Source: Myoxocephalus aenaeus (taxonomy: Eukaryota; Chordata; Actinopteri; Perciformes; Cottidae). Taken from it: a stretch of 64,000 bases of DNA. A program made the position numbers and the translations under genes. The DNA lies in NCBI GenBank assembly GCA_038501785.1, contig JBAMJR010000193.1:85001-149000 (forward strand). The letters run 5' to 3'. Below the pieces are notes generated by a model that made no database searches, was not told where the DNA came from, and saw only the letters and a program-made list of their open reading frames with translations. Every line of letters begins with the position of its first letter. Position 1 is the first letter of the stretch. Positions 11,860 to 22,950 of the stretch are shown here, in pieces.

Positions 11860-13744
11860 ATATATATATATATATATATATATGGCACTTTGGATGTCAT
11901 GGCGCTTTGTTTTAGTACACATGGGAACTTGGAAGCTGGCTGAAAGACCACGTCTTCTCCAGCAGTGACTCTAAAAACACTCGTCCTTGAATCAGTCGCA
12001 GGCGTCTGCCTTTAAACATGTATTTCAGGAAAATGCATTTAAACGGTTGCATAGTTTCCGCAGTGATTACAAAAAAGAACCACTGTCATTTAGTTTCACA
12101 GCAACAAGAACAATATATGACAACTTGGATATTATGAAAAGGTTCTTCATTTGCCAGTTACACCTCTTAACTTTACTGTATATAATAAGTGATGCAACAA
12201 CATCTCTGTGGTGATACCTGAGACATTAAAATAGTTCCTTGAAGAGCTTTTAGCCTACAGAATAACTGCATTACAAAGACAGTGTGAAGTCATTGGAAGA
12301 GTCCTATATTCAGCCTTCCAGTGTAGTCCTCTTATGTGATGAGATCCTTGTTCCTGTCTGGCTCTGATCTCCATGCATCAGGACAATGCACGGCACACTG
12401 TACAACACACCTGTTCACGGGAGGCTGGAGGTCTGAGGGTGCAGGAATGTGACTGTACAAAGCGCTCCTTTTTCAAAAAGGATACTGACAATAGGATCAA
12501 TTCTAAATCATATCAAACACATGATAAACCATATACTATGAAGTACATATAAGAATATGAATAGTTCAATACCTGATTTCACAAACCTTTATTCTGAAGT
12601 TAATCCCTGCTTCCTTCTCTCCTCTTTGATCTGCTCAGCCTCTTTTTGTGCTGTGAAAAAGAAAAGATAAAACTGGCATCTTGACATGACTTCTTTTGTC
12701 CGACTAACTGTCCAAATCCCAGCGAATCCACACATTCTATACACAATCTCTTTTATTGAATAATAACAATGTCAAAATGAGCTGCATGACAAGAAGAAGA
12801 CATTTGTGTGTTTCAGCGTATATTATTCAGCATTGTAGTCAGTCCCAGAACTTTGGTTACAAACGACTTCTCTTCCATGCAAACATGAAGTTTCCTGTTT
12901 CTGAGTTATGTTCAGTTCACCGGTGCAATCTAGTAGACAAGTTGAAAAGAAAGAGTAACAAGTGGGTTGTGCAGATATTCTCGTGTTGTCACATTTGTCA
13001 GATTGATGATTTTGTGCTTTTACTACACAGAACAATCACATCTGCACCGCTGATATATACTCATTGGAGATGAAAGAGGGAAAAGGTAAGATGTTCTGTT
13101 TTAATATTGTGTTGTTTTTGTTATGTAATTGGTGGATACACAGCTCCTTGAGAAGGCGTCATGTTGCAATATTTACTCGATGATCATGAAGTGTGTTCGG
13201 AGAATCTGGACGAATTGGAACTACTCATTTCTACAAATGTTTAACTGTATCAGCTGCATTAGCATCAGTTGTATAATCTGTCTTTTAGTCAGTAAAAAAA
13301 AAAAAATTAAAATATGCTAATTTGGAATTAGACAAGCAACAAATCCTCACATCTGAGAAGCCTATAGGTCAGCTATTTCTTCTGAGAATATTAACTCAAT
13401 CGACCTGATTTTATTTTCATAAATCAATGAATGTACAATAGAGAATAGATCACTCCCTAGTTATACATTGTTTTTCTTTTCTGTTTCATTCTGTTGTTGT
13501 TGTTGTTGTTTATTCTATGTTTTTCACCCCTTGTTCTTTATGTGTATAACTAAAATGAGCATCATCTAAAAATGTGCACATGCAATGTCAATTGTCTGAC
13601 AAACATCTGTAAAGGTCTAATTGATGCATACTACCAATAACAAAAAGAATGAAAAAAAGAAAATTAGCTCAATAAATGACCTAAACAATTAATCAATTAT
13701 TAAATTATTGTTGATTAGATTGACATAAATTGACTTATCCTTAG
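11860..13744. other. Gene-free stretch
   Basis: It starts with a (TA)n run to about 11882 that continues the hAT target. A short (TTG)n run is at about 13492-13510. Several open frames up to 105 codons (for example 12756-13073) show no domain. One possible small terminal exon is listed at 12589-12650. Confidence 0.45.
12589..12650 (-). other. Possible short terminal exon
   Basis: On the minus strand a pyrimidine tract and CAG acceptor (…TTTTTCACAG) is followed by a charged helix AQKEAEQIKEERRKQGLTSE and a TAA stop. AATAAA overlaps the stop codon and could be a poly(A) signal. No partner exon was found, so this may be chance or a decayed exon. Confidence 0.22.
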
Positions 13745-14570
13745 CCTCCATGGAAAAGCTTATGCCAGGGTGCTGGAAAGGAGGCACCGACCGCTTGTCG
13801 AACCTCAGATTCAAGACGAGTAGTGCGGATTCCGTCCCGGCCGTGGAACAGTGGACCAGCCCTTTACCCTCAAAGACTACTGGAGGGGTCCTGGGAGTTT
13901 ACCCAACCAGTCTGATAATATAAATCGTTATATTCTGTAGATATTCTTCATTTCATTATTCTTCTGTCTATTAGAGTTCAGGTTGTGCGAGGTCAGTTTA
14001 ACAAATACTTTCTGTGAGAAGTTTCTGTGAGAACAGTCCGGTTGTCTGTTCCTCAAGGTTCCTCAAGGTTCCTCAAGGTTCCACGCTCTGCAGTACAACA
14101 CTCACACCTGTTTATCAGTATATTGACATTAGGGAAGCAGGCTGGTCGTTGCACGTTCAGCCCTGTGAGAAAAGATGAGGACACGATTCTCCTCCTCTTA
14201 GAAAGGTTAGAGCCAATAGAAATGTTAGATGTTCATGACGGAAAACCGTGTATTAAAGAGCCGAACTTCCGGCTGTTTGGGTGTTTTTTGGACGGTCAAC
14301 CTGCGTGTTGACTGGACGACTCCCTGCTATCGCGATTGCAGCGCTTGTTACTCTACTTGTGATCACTTAGTAAATACATTTAGAGAACGAGAGAAGTTGT
14401 TGAACTGATTTCTTCCGGAGGCTACACCAGGCATCCAATAATTGATCACACGCTAACAAGTCTACATGTGCTTTGTGGACTTGGAGAAGGTTTTTGACCG
14501 GGTCCCTCGGGGGGTTTTGTGGGGGGTGCTGCGGGAGTATGGGGTGCCGGCGTTTATCGGGGTCTCGGCG
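13745..14570 (+). mobile_element. Rex3/RTE-like LINE fragment, interrupted by an LTR
   Basis: Left piece (to 13912) reads, with lesions, as a reverse-transcriptase segment (LVEPQIQDE.., GFRPGRGTVDQ). The right piece (from 14459) reads YMCFVDLEKVFDRVPRGVLW and continues GVLREYGVP, including the LEKxFD block of the first catalytic Asp. The two halves join exactly in frame (QPV-YMCFV) if the 546-bp insertion at 13913-14458 is removed. The family call is from memory of fish Rex3-type elements. A sister fragment with the same left segment lies at 35466-35556. Confidence 0.75.
13913..14458. mobile_element. Solo LTR inside the LINE
   Basis: The insert begins TGATAATATAAATCG and ends ..CACACGCTAACA (TG…CA). 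AGTC is duplicated at 13909-13912 and 14459-14462, and the LINE reading frame is restored if the insert plus one TSD copy is removed. Inside is a 10-bp tandem repeat (GTTCCTCAAG, about 3.5 copies, 14047-14081). There is no internal retrovirus or retrotransposon coding region, hence a solo LTR or an unclassified insert. Confidence 0.65.
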
Positions 14571-14806
14571 TAGCCAAAACTCAAAGTCTGTTGAGCTATA
14601 AGTGAGCTCAAGGTGAGCTTTTCCGATCCCCAGAAGTGCATCTCTGCTATATCGCACTTTTGCGTGCGCAACCATTCTATATTTAGAATACATTAGGAAG
14701 ACGATGCAAAGACGTCAGCCACGGTAGGCGCCGTAGATAGGTGAGAATCTGTCTACGAGAATACTACTGTTACCGCCACCATAATTATACTATCACTTCT
14801 ACGATG
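14571..14806. other. Junction into the receptor duplication
   Basis: From about 14735 the sequence is homologous, in reverse orientation, to the region upstream of gene E's membrane exon (about 45905-45950) and gene F's (about 62890-62940). Homology stops at about 14735. The two 5' exons of gene E have no counterpart to its left. Confidence 0.6.
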
Positions 14807-14814
14807 CCCTACTT

Positions 14815-16076
14815 CAGTGATTGTCAACCACTGTGCCGCGGCACACCAGTGTGCCGTGAGAGATCGTCAGGTGTGCCGTGGGAAAATTTCCAATTTCACT
14901 TAATTGGTCCAAAAAAATATTATTTAGTTGCCGCAAATGATTTTCCATTGTTGAGCGTCTGAGCTGCAATATAGTGGCTGGCAGAGTAATATAGAACAGG
15001 TCTGCACCTTGTTCTGCTATTAAACAAACTAAACGGCCGGATGGTATTGATCTTATCTACACAGCATGTCATTTCTGTGTCGCGTCTATAAAACTCAGCT
15101 CTGCTCTGTGTCGCACGCGCAGTTCCGCCTGATGCGCTGCACAGGTGAGAACCAGCGGAGAGAGAGAGAGAGAGCGGCGAAAAATATGTCGCGTGCTTTT
15201 CACAATGGGATTTGCTGCTGAAGCTATCAGTATTTTAAGATATGAGCTCTCACTGTTAAAGCCTAACAGTTCATGTGTTTGCAGGTCAAGACAAACAGCC
15301 TGGAGCTCATCAATGACGTTTCTGACTCAGAGAGGCTCTGGAAATATTCTTCCAAAAGCCTGAAAAATACACTGCAGTGATAAAGTCTGCTCACTTTGTG
15401 GTCGTCATTAAAATAAATGAACACCGTGTTTCCTATAAGTCAGTATTTATCAAACTGGGAGGTATTTATTACAGGTGTAATACCTTTATTACAGGTATTT
15501 ATTACAGGTGTGGCGCAAGAGGAAATGCTGGTTTTAAATGTTCACAGTCCGCCGTTAACAGGTTACGCTGCGCATGCGCCGATTCTTGGCATTTCAACAA
15601 AAGCCGATCTTTATGAGATCTCTGTGAGGTCGGCTTTCTGCTGTTGTGTCTCTATCATTGAGCATGAACTGAGAGCCGTATCAAATCTACAACCCCGTTT
15701 TAAAAAGATGTGTAGAGGAAAGCAGCCACTAATACTGATACAACCTGATGCTCACATATCTGCACTCATTCCGTTTTGTTTTGCAATAGCTTATTGTTTT
15801 CCACAATAAGATATTTAGTAGTAACTAAATATTAGTTCTTTTTTGCATAACTTTATTTTATTTTCACACTTTTTTTTTTTTGTCTGATGGAGCGATCTGG
15901 TTTACTTGAAACACTGAATACTCTTCCATGCCAGTAGGTAGTGCAATAATGATCTACCATACATGCTGTGTTATGCTACAATGTGACATTTTGTAACTTT
16001 TTAGGTTGTTGGTGTGCCGCGGGATTTTTTTATTGTAGAAAATGTGCCGCGGCTCAAAAAAGGTTGAAAAACACTG
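14815..16076. mobile_element. hAT element with perfect 8-bp TSD
   Basis: The ends are CAGTGATTGTCAACC and GGTTGAAAAACACTG (inverted, near-perfect). The octamer CCCTACTT flanks both sides (14807-14814 and 16077-16084). Gene F's upstream DNA at about 62872-62885 has the uninterrupted site in reverse complement. The interior holds GTGCCGCGGCAC-type subterminal repeats and only scraps of open frame (15417-15809), so it is non-autonomous. It sits about 0.6 kb upstream of gene A's membrane exon. Confidence 0.9.
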
Positions 16077-16709
16077 CCCTACTTTATGCTCAATGGCAAA
16101 TGTTTTGTCTCAAAAGATAGGTTTTTAATTTCTCAGTAAAAGTCAGACGTTACATAATCCCTGCGAAAGGTTTCTGCATAGAATCTGAAGGTAACGGGAC
16201 AAGCTGTTGGTATCGTGAGCCTTTATGATTTCTGTTTGTCGTCCAAGTAGTATCGTCCAATCACGTCGGAGCCGGCTTTGGCTAAATTCAGGTAAACAGT
16301 CTGATTGCAATCTGGGAACCCACCGGATATCGCCCAATGCTGATTCAGCTTTTTATTGGATTTAAATTATCTTCAAACATCCTGGCCGGGTGTAATCTAT
16401 ACGTAAAAATGAACGTAACATAAGTACATAAAAAACATCACTAACGTAACTTCAAAAACACTCAACACTTTCTAAAATGACACGCTAAAAGCAAGATGCA
16501 CGGTTATTGCTCCCTAAATGACTCGCACATTGTGGTTTCATAAATATTGAAGGTTTTTGCTCGCTGTCTTCATTCCTTCTGTTCATACTGGCTATGAAGA
16601 GATCCATTCATAATTCTGTGTCAAAAAGTATTCCAACGTTTATCTGAAGCTCATAGAAGGCTTTGGGAGTCTGAGTGGATGAAATCTAACTTTTCTGTCT
16701 TTTTGCCAG

Positions 16710-19193
16710 ATGAGAAGGAAAACAACAAGCGCCGTCGCTATCAGAAGTTGGCGTGTTGTTTGGGGATTCTTTGTGTCATTTTGCTGGTCGGCCTCGTAGC
16801 AGTCGTTGTCGTCCGTAAGTACACAACATGAGACAAACCTTAGGAAGTAACTGTTTCTATTGGTCGTTAGTTTGACATTTTATAGATGTCTGTAATCTGT
16901 ATTGGTTATATGTCACCAGATAAAATGTTACTTCATATGATTTAGTAGTCGATTGAAGACACTTTCATTTTCGATTCAGAAGTCACAATGAGTGAAAAAG
17001 TACAGTATGCATAAAAGGAATTAAAGAATGAGTGAAGTGGTATTATATATTTTCCTTATTGTCAACAAATCCCATGATTAGACCAAAGAATGTCCTGAAT
17101 GCAAGTGTCCGTATCAAACACTAAACGTCTCCCTCTGTGCCAAAGAACGCCATTAAAAACACATCAGTGAGCCACACTGTTGCTCTGGGGGACATAAACC
17201 ACGGGGAAACGTTGAATGACGACATTTTTTAAGTCAGTCTTGTATTAGACTTAAAGAAACACACAATGTCACGTTGTAAAACGACTGGTTTGGTTTAGAT
17301 AGGTTTAACTACTTAAAGGTTGAAAAATGATCATGATTTGTGTTAAAATAATATAACATTGTAACAACCTAACATTGTAACAACAAAATATAGAACAAAT
17401 TTCGCAGATTTTGTCACAATGACAAGTAACGTGTAACAACAGGACATAACAAACATCTTGTGGGTTTCTCTTCCATCACCAACAGTGGTCTCCTTGTCCA
17501 GTTGTTGTTGACAGTGTAATATATGTTTACGTCTTCAGTAGGAACCAAAGGTCTTGTGTCTTAGTGCAACAGAGCCCATGAGGAAACACATTGTTGGGCT
17601 TTTTATGGGATTTGTTGAAATATTCAAACGGCTGTTAAACCTGAAGTTAAACAGACAGGAAATAGCTCACAAGTGAGGCAAATTGACAAATCCAAAGTTA
17701 CATTATTACCATGATTAAAAAGTCCAATTTTCATTTTTCAGTTTCTACATTAAGTGGTGAAAAAAACGAAACGACTCTGCAGGCTGAGATTCACAACCTG
17801 ACAAACCTCAACGACAAACTGAGTGTAGACAATGACCACTTGAGAATGGAACGCAGCAATCTGACGGTCGAGTTGAGCAACCTGACAAAGAACTATATTG
17901 TCTTAGAAAACAATATGACAAACCTGACAAAGAACTATATTGTCTTAGAAAACAATATGACAAACCTGACAAAGAACTATATTGTCTTAGAAAACAATAT
18001 GACAAACCTGACAAAGAACTATATTGTCTTAGAAAACAATATGACAAACCTGACAACACGGAACCAGGAGCTGGAGAACCAGAAGAACAACTTAACAGAA
18101 CAAATACAAAACATGGAGAAGAACTGGAATGAGGGCAACATCAGCAGAGCTCAGTGGAGCATCGATACCTACTGCCGCAAAGACAGGGATGATCCAGGTA
18201 TGATCAGATTTAATTAATAAGGTAAAAAAATAACTAATAACAACATCACAATGAAGTCGTTTATTGTCTGCTCTCTGTTCTTTCAGTGAGAACGTGTAAA
18301 CCTTGTAAGAAAGGCTGGTTACCCAACCTGAACAGCTGCTATGTGTATCATGATGCTGGACCTCCTGGTCAGATAACCTGGGAAGAAGCTCGAGAAAACT
18401 GCAGAGTAAAGAGTTCAGATTTGACTGTTGCACATACTGAAGAGGAAAAGGTAACGAGAGAACTGTGGGAATGTTTATGACACAATTATTAAAATGAAAT
18501 GTATTTCCTGTAGGTGAGTCTGAAGGCATGTTTACCAGTATTTAAGTATAAATATAAATAATCACTTACATCCTCAGGACAATTACTCACTGTTACACAC
18601 CCTTTACACACTCTTCTCTTTAAATACACACATGACACTTTAATAACATACTTGTTTTAACATACTTTTGATTTGATTTCTTTTTTTGTCACACTTTTTT
18701 TTGTAAATTTTCATATTTAAGTTATGTTTTCTACTATTGCACTAGTTTTATTGTCACGCACCAACCACCAAGACAGATTCCTTGTATGTGTAACATACTT
18801 ATAATAAATGTATAATGAATGGTTTCTGATTCGTAAAAAAATGACTTACATGTTTACATTCAGTATCTGATAATTGTTTCTGTTACTTCAGGACATAATC
18901 AATGATTACAGCAAGGGGACTGGATACTGGATTGGCCTGAAAGTTGAAGGAGGGAGCTGGAAGTGGATCGATGGAACTGGGCTGAGTGACAGGTAAGAGA
19001 CACATTGTTCAACTCTTTGAGTCATATGTTCTATCAGCCTTTGGTCTAAACATCATGTTGTTCCTTCAGCTCCTGGATAGGAGAACCTACTGAAGGTCAC
19101 TGTGCCGTTTCTGTCTATGACAAACCATGGAGCTCAGCTCTGTGTGGAGACAGAAAACAATGGATCTGCGTCCAGGAAGCTTTATCTGTTTAA
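16710..19193 (+). CDS. Gene A: C-type lectin-like receptor, 5' exons missing
   Basis: Five exons in phase: 16710-16814 (membrane), 17742-18197 (stalk), 18287-18450, 18892-18992 and 19070-19193 (lectin domain, stop TAA 19191-19193). The membrane exon has a basic stop-transfer EKENNKRRRYQK and then the helix LACCLGILCVILLVGLVAVV. The stalk is a coiled coil rich in N-x-T sequons, with four identical 14-residue units at 17879-18046. The lectin-like domain has CKPCKKGW, SCYVYH, ENC, YWIGL, WKWIDG, GHCAV and WICV, the long-form cysteine set. The calcium/sugar site is degraded (GEPT in place of EPN, no WND), as in NK-receptor-type group V domains. AATAAA follows at 19251. The start exon and tail exon seen in gene E are not found upstream, where homology ends at about 14735. 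It is therefore a 5'-truncated pseudogene or uses unknown exons. It is the only receptor on the + strand, convergent with gene C. Confidence 0.85.
17879..18046 (+). repeat. 42-bp coding minisatellite in gene A's stalk
   Basis: Four identical 42-bp units starting at 17879, 17921, 17963 and 18005 encode NLTKNYIVLENNMT. Each unit is two heptads and carries two N-glycosylation sequons (NLT and NMT). Genes E and F have one diverged unit and C and D have none. Confidence 0.97.
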
Positions 19194-19299
19194 CTTCTCA
19201 CACTTCATACTTCAGAATACTGGATTCTCTTACATGTAATATCAAGTGGCTAATAAATATCAAACTGTGTAGAATTATACTTCACAACTGTGTTTTTAA

Positions 19300-20586
19300 C
19301 CCTTCATGGTCTTAGACTTTTTTCTCGATTTTACATCATTTCTTAAATTCACCTTTTAAACACACTTGCATATGAGATATATACCCATGAGAACAATCTC
19401 AGCTCTCTATATAATGAGGCACAATTGTCATAATAAGATAATATGGCCCTAAAGCTGAAAAATTGAAGCTTTTGAAATTCTTCACATCTCTTGTGAAAAC
19501 ATAGCTTTAATCATGTGGACGAACTGTTTTGGTGATGGAAATTGGTTTACCAAAGGTCTTGGGTTCACAAAAGCAGTGAAATGTATGAATACAATAGTAG
19601 ATACATGTAAATAAATGTCTGAAACCAAATTTTGTATTATTGTTGTCTGTCACACCTTTCACCAAAATGATAAAAATGGGACTGAGAAATGACTTCATAC
19701 TGCAGATGAAGCTTCATGGGGTGTGTGCAAATGACAAATGACCATTTAAAAAATGTTTTCAAATAAAATATGTATTATAATTTCTTTTTAAAGTACAATA
19801 TACATGTTCAGAAATAGAAAACAGATGGCTGTGCTGACGGGGCTGGTGGTGGTGAATCCTCTCTGTAAAATACATGACTACTAGTCAGTACTAAGTTCAC
19901 TGAAAGAACGTTGACGGTAGTTACGATAGTTAGAATGGTCATAACGATTACGCACCGTGCCGTTTTACGGACACGTAACGGAGATGCAGCACAGACTCTG
20001 CTCACGGCATGAGCTAAATGTGCTAACTTTGCTAACGTTAATATGCTATTGCAAAACCAAGTTTAGTAAATACACTTACCCATCTTCAAATGGATCCCTT
20101 TTATTGGCGTAGTCCTCTTCATCGCAGGAATCAAAGCCTTCAGGCTCTGAAGCTCCTCTGTCGTCCTCGTCGCTACTCGCCAAAATCGCCACCACGGCTT
20201 CCTTTGTCGTAAAGTGCGTCCTCGCCATGTTCTCGCTCTTCTTTAGGACTGAACACTGCAGCATGTTTATAAAGCTCAGCTGTGTAGGTCCTGAGTGATT
20301 TCCTGAGTGTTCATTGGTTAGTTCTTTTACAAAATGTCGACAGACACACAAATCGACAAATCACGGTGAAGGATTTCGTGTGAAAGTGTCACATGACACA
20401 TCCCTGCTCCTATCTCTCTGTGGGAATCGCCTTCGAGCTCACAGGAGGAAGGCAGCGGAAGCGGAAAGCCGACTGATTCCTGTAGAATTTGAAATGTATT
20501 TCTGTGCCGTATTATTACGGAGGTATGAATATTTACAAAACGTAAACATCATCAAAGGCGGACCCACGCTTCAAGACCCGGAAGGG
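19300..20586 (-). mobile_element. piggyBac-like element next to gene A's 3' end
   Basis: The left end follows TTAA (19296-19299) and reads CCCTTCATGGTCTT. The right end is the imperfect inverted copy AAGACCCGGAAGGG followed by TTCA, a mutated TTAA. The 3' flanks of genes C, D and E show the empty site, ..TTTTTAAAGCTAAAC. On the minus strand 20076-20228 encodes MARTHFTTKEAVVAILASSD and an acidic run, like the N-terminus of PGBD-type transposases. The rest of the transposase is missing. Confidence 0.8.
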
Positions 20587-21890
20587 TTCAAAGTTAAACA
20601 AATTGAGGGAATGTGTTTATATTAAAACTTATATATTTGTATGACAAACTATTCTTCAGAGCAGACGCTCAGCTTTAAAGTGTATTATTGGATATTATAA
20701 TACGGGTAGATCAAATCAAGCATTCTGATTGGTTGAGAGTGAGTCACAGGGTGTATTTTATTCAGCCATAAAGTACTGTACAGCCTGTTTACATTTAGAG
20801 CGTTCCATATCAGTGATCACTTAAAATAACAGCTAGATTTAAATTTCCCGACCGTTAGTTGTCATTTCAAGCTTGACAGTTACCAAACATGTTTGGTGTA
20901 AACTTTGATATTGTCACGTCCGCAGTTTTTTTTTTATTTTGAGAGCAAAGGTTTTTATTTTGAGAGCAAAGATGTTTTAATTGTAGACATAAATTCTAGT
21001 TACAAACCAGAAATTTGCTCTCAAAACATGTTTTTTTGTTCGCGTAATAAAGACACAAATCTAACTTGCAGCTCCGTCTGGTTCAGAAAAGCTCTCCAGT
21101 TGATATTAATGATGACGTGTAGTCCAGTAAAGCAGCAGAGTTTGTAGAATCCAACAGTTTCTGAGTGGAGTTCTGTTGCACACGGTCCCTATCAGGCCAC
21201 CTAATGCTTTGCTTTTTTAATATATTGTTCATAGTGTAAAGTCACGGGTTGTCCCTAGGGCCGCCTAGGGTGGGGCAGTGCAAGAGAGAGCTGGAAACAG
21301 GCACAGTCAGACGGTATAAATGAGAACAAAAGTTTATTATTCCATTTCCCCGGTAGTTGCTTTTGAATCAAAAATCAAAAACAAAGTCCATGAATAAACA
21401 GAAAGCGTCCCAGGGGGAGAAAGGGGTTATCAAACAAACAAAACTCAACGCGGTATAGTCCAAGGGATAGTGTCCTCCTCTTCCTGGGAGCCCTTTCTCC
21501 TCCAAGCCGGTGGCAGTCCTCCTGCTCGTCCAGCTCCCTTTTCCCTTGTGCTCTCCCGTCTGTCCTTTATCATGCCTCCCAGCCCTGCCTCAATTAGGGG
21601 CCTTAAGCACCTGCAGCTGGGTACGTGGTGAGGCAGTCTGGGAGATGTAGTGTCGCCCACGGCGGCCATTTTGTGGTGTGGGCGCAGCTCAGTGGGAATG
21701 TATCGTCCCTCCACAACCTGTCCCCTTGTGATGCCACAATAGTTTGAAGTTAAAAAGTTTGAAGTCAAGTGTTTTGTATTTATTTATATTTACAGTATAC
21801 TTTAAACAGTTAATATATTGTTCAATTTGAAGAAAATAATTTTACCTTGGCAATAAAAAATAAAAACAAAACGATACCCATCCCTCAGTG
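20587..21890. other. Gene A 3' flank and unassigned DNA
   Basis: 20600-20690 continues the duplicated 3' flank of the receptor genes (CAGAGCAGACGCTCAGCTTT). After that homology stops. No gene is visible. A near-exact doubling of TTTATTTTGAGAGCAAAG is at about 20933-20970. A possible LTR is listed at 21290-21720. Confidence 0.5.
21290..21720 (-). mobile_element. Possible solo LTR
   Basis: On the minus strand the segment starts TGTGGAGGGACG and has a TATA-like ATGATAAAGG. It has AATAAA about 240 bp further on and ends in a C-rich tract with a CA. That layout suits an LTR. No target duplication was identified, so the boundaries are guesses. Confidence 0.3.
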
Positions 21891-22575
21891 TGATGCAGAG
21901 TGACAGGTGAGTATGGAAGCTGAACTGTGTCAGACAGATGAACTTCAAAATCGTCGGCCACTAATGTTTAGTCATGAAACATAATGCAACCTGCTGTTGC
22001 ACGGAAGATAAGATGTAACATTTAATTTAGAAAAGCCTGCAGATAAGTTTATATTTAAAGTAACTGACAATTTCACAGAGACGTCTGTGGTTTTTAATTC
22101 TGCACTGAAGTTGTGACAGAATTGTTTGGTTGGTGGATAATACTGAGTAGTCGTGAGGAAGTCTCTCTCTTCATGGTGTTGACCAAAACACAGACTATGA
22201 GTTTAAGACTACAAAGTTATGCATTGTTTACCCTTTCAAAGCATGCAGACACATTAAAAGAAGAGAGTATTAATATGGAGTTCCTTTCCAGTGCAGCTTT
22301 TACACAGAATGCAGACCGACTGAAAGCACTTCTCCTGAGGAGAGTAACGAATACATATCTGCATTCAGACAAACTGAGCAGCATTGATGGACACCGTGAT
22401 CTAAATATGAACATGAGGGAACTTCAACAGATTCTCACTTCTTAAACCCGTTCATGTAGAACCACCAAAAATAAAACTGAACATCTGATAAACGTGAAAT
22501 TACTTCCCTAATAAATGAGACTTCCTGTCCCTCTCTGGAGCTCTGCTGCTGCAGATGTTGACAGTGTGAATGATT
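21891..22575. repeat. Intergenic duplication, copy I (left part)
   Basis: Starts TGATGCAGAGTGACAGGTGA. It is near-identical to 29887-30914, 41893-42566 and, truncated, 55490-55990. It is cut by the LINE at 22576 and resumes at 26837-27260. Compared with copies II and III it lacks a stretch of about 140 bp around 22185 and one of about 150 bp around 22348. Confidence 0.9.
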
Positions 22576-22950
22576 ATTCAATTCAATTCAGTTTATTTTA
22601 TATAGCCCAACATCACAAATACAAGTTTGCCTCGGAGGGCTTTACAATCTGTACACATAACATCCCTGTCCCGGGACCTCACATCGGATCAGGGAAAACT
22701 CCCCTAAAAAGATAGTTAAAACCCTTTCACAGGGAAAAAAGGGAAGAAACCTGAGGGAGAGCAACAGAGGAGGATCCCTCTCCCCGGATGGACAGAAGCA
22801 ATAGATGTCATGTGGCCAGAATGAATAGCGTAGTTACAGCACATTCAATGAATATGACAGAAATTATTCATATAATGAGTATTAGGCATGGTCCATGATC
22901 CTGATAATCCATGAAGCAGAAGGCGGTAGAGAGGAGGGGGGCATCAGAAG

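Noticed and set aside
17808..18059. Minus-strand repeat protein LSGLSYCFLRQYSS
   Set aside because: Shadow of the 42-bp coding repeat in gene A's stalk exon.
18286..18480. Lectin exon read on past EEEK into VTRELWECL
   Set aside because: This is intron read-through. The GT donor at 18451 and phase with 18892 show the exon ends at 18450. The same holds in all five genes.
19127..19315. Open frame MELSSVWRQKTMDLRPGS, repeated at each receptor gene
   Set aside because: Alternative frame over the last lectin exon. The true frame gives SSALCGDRKQWICV and fits the exon phases.
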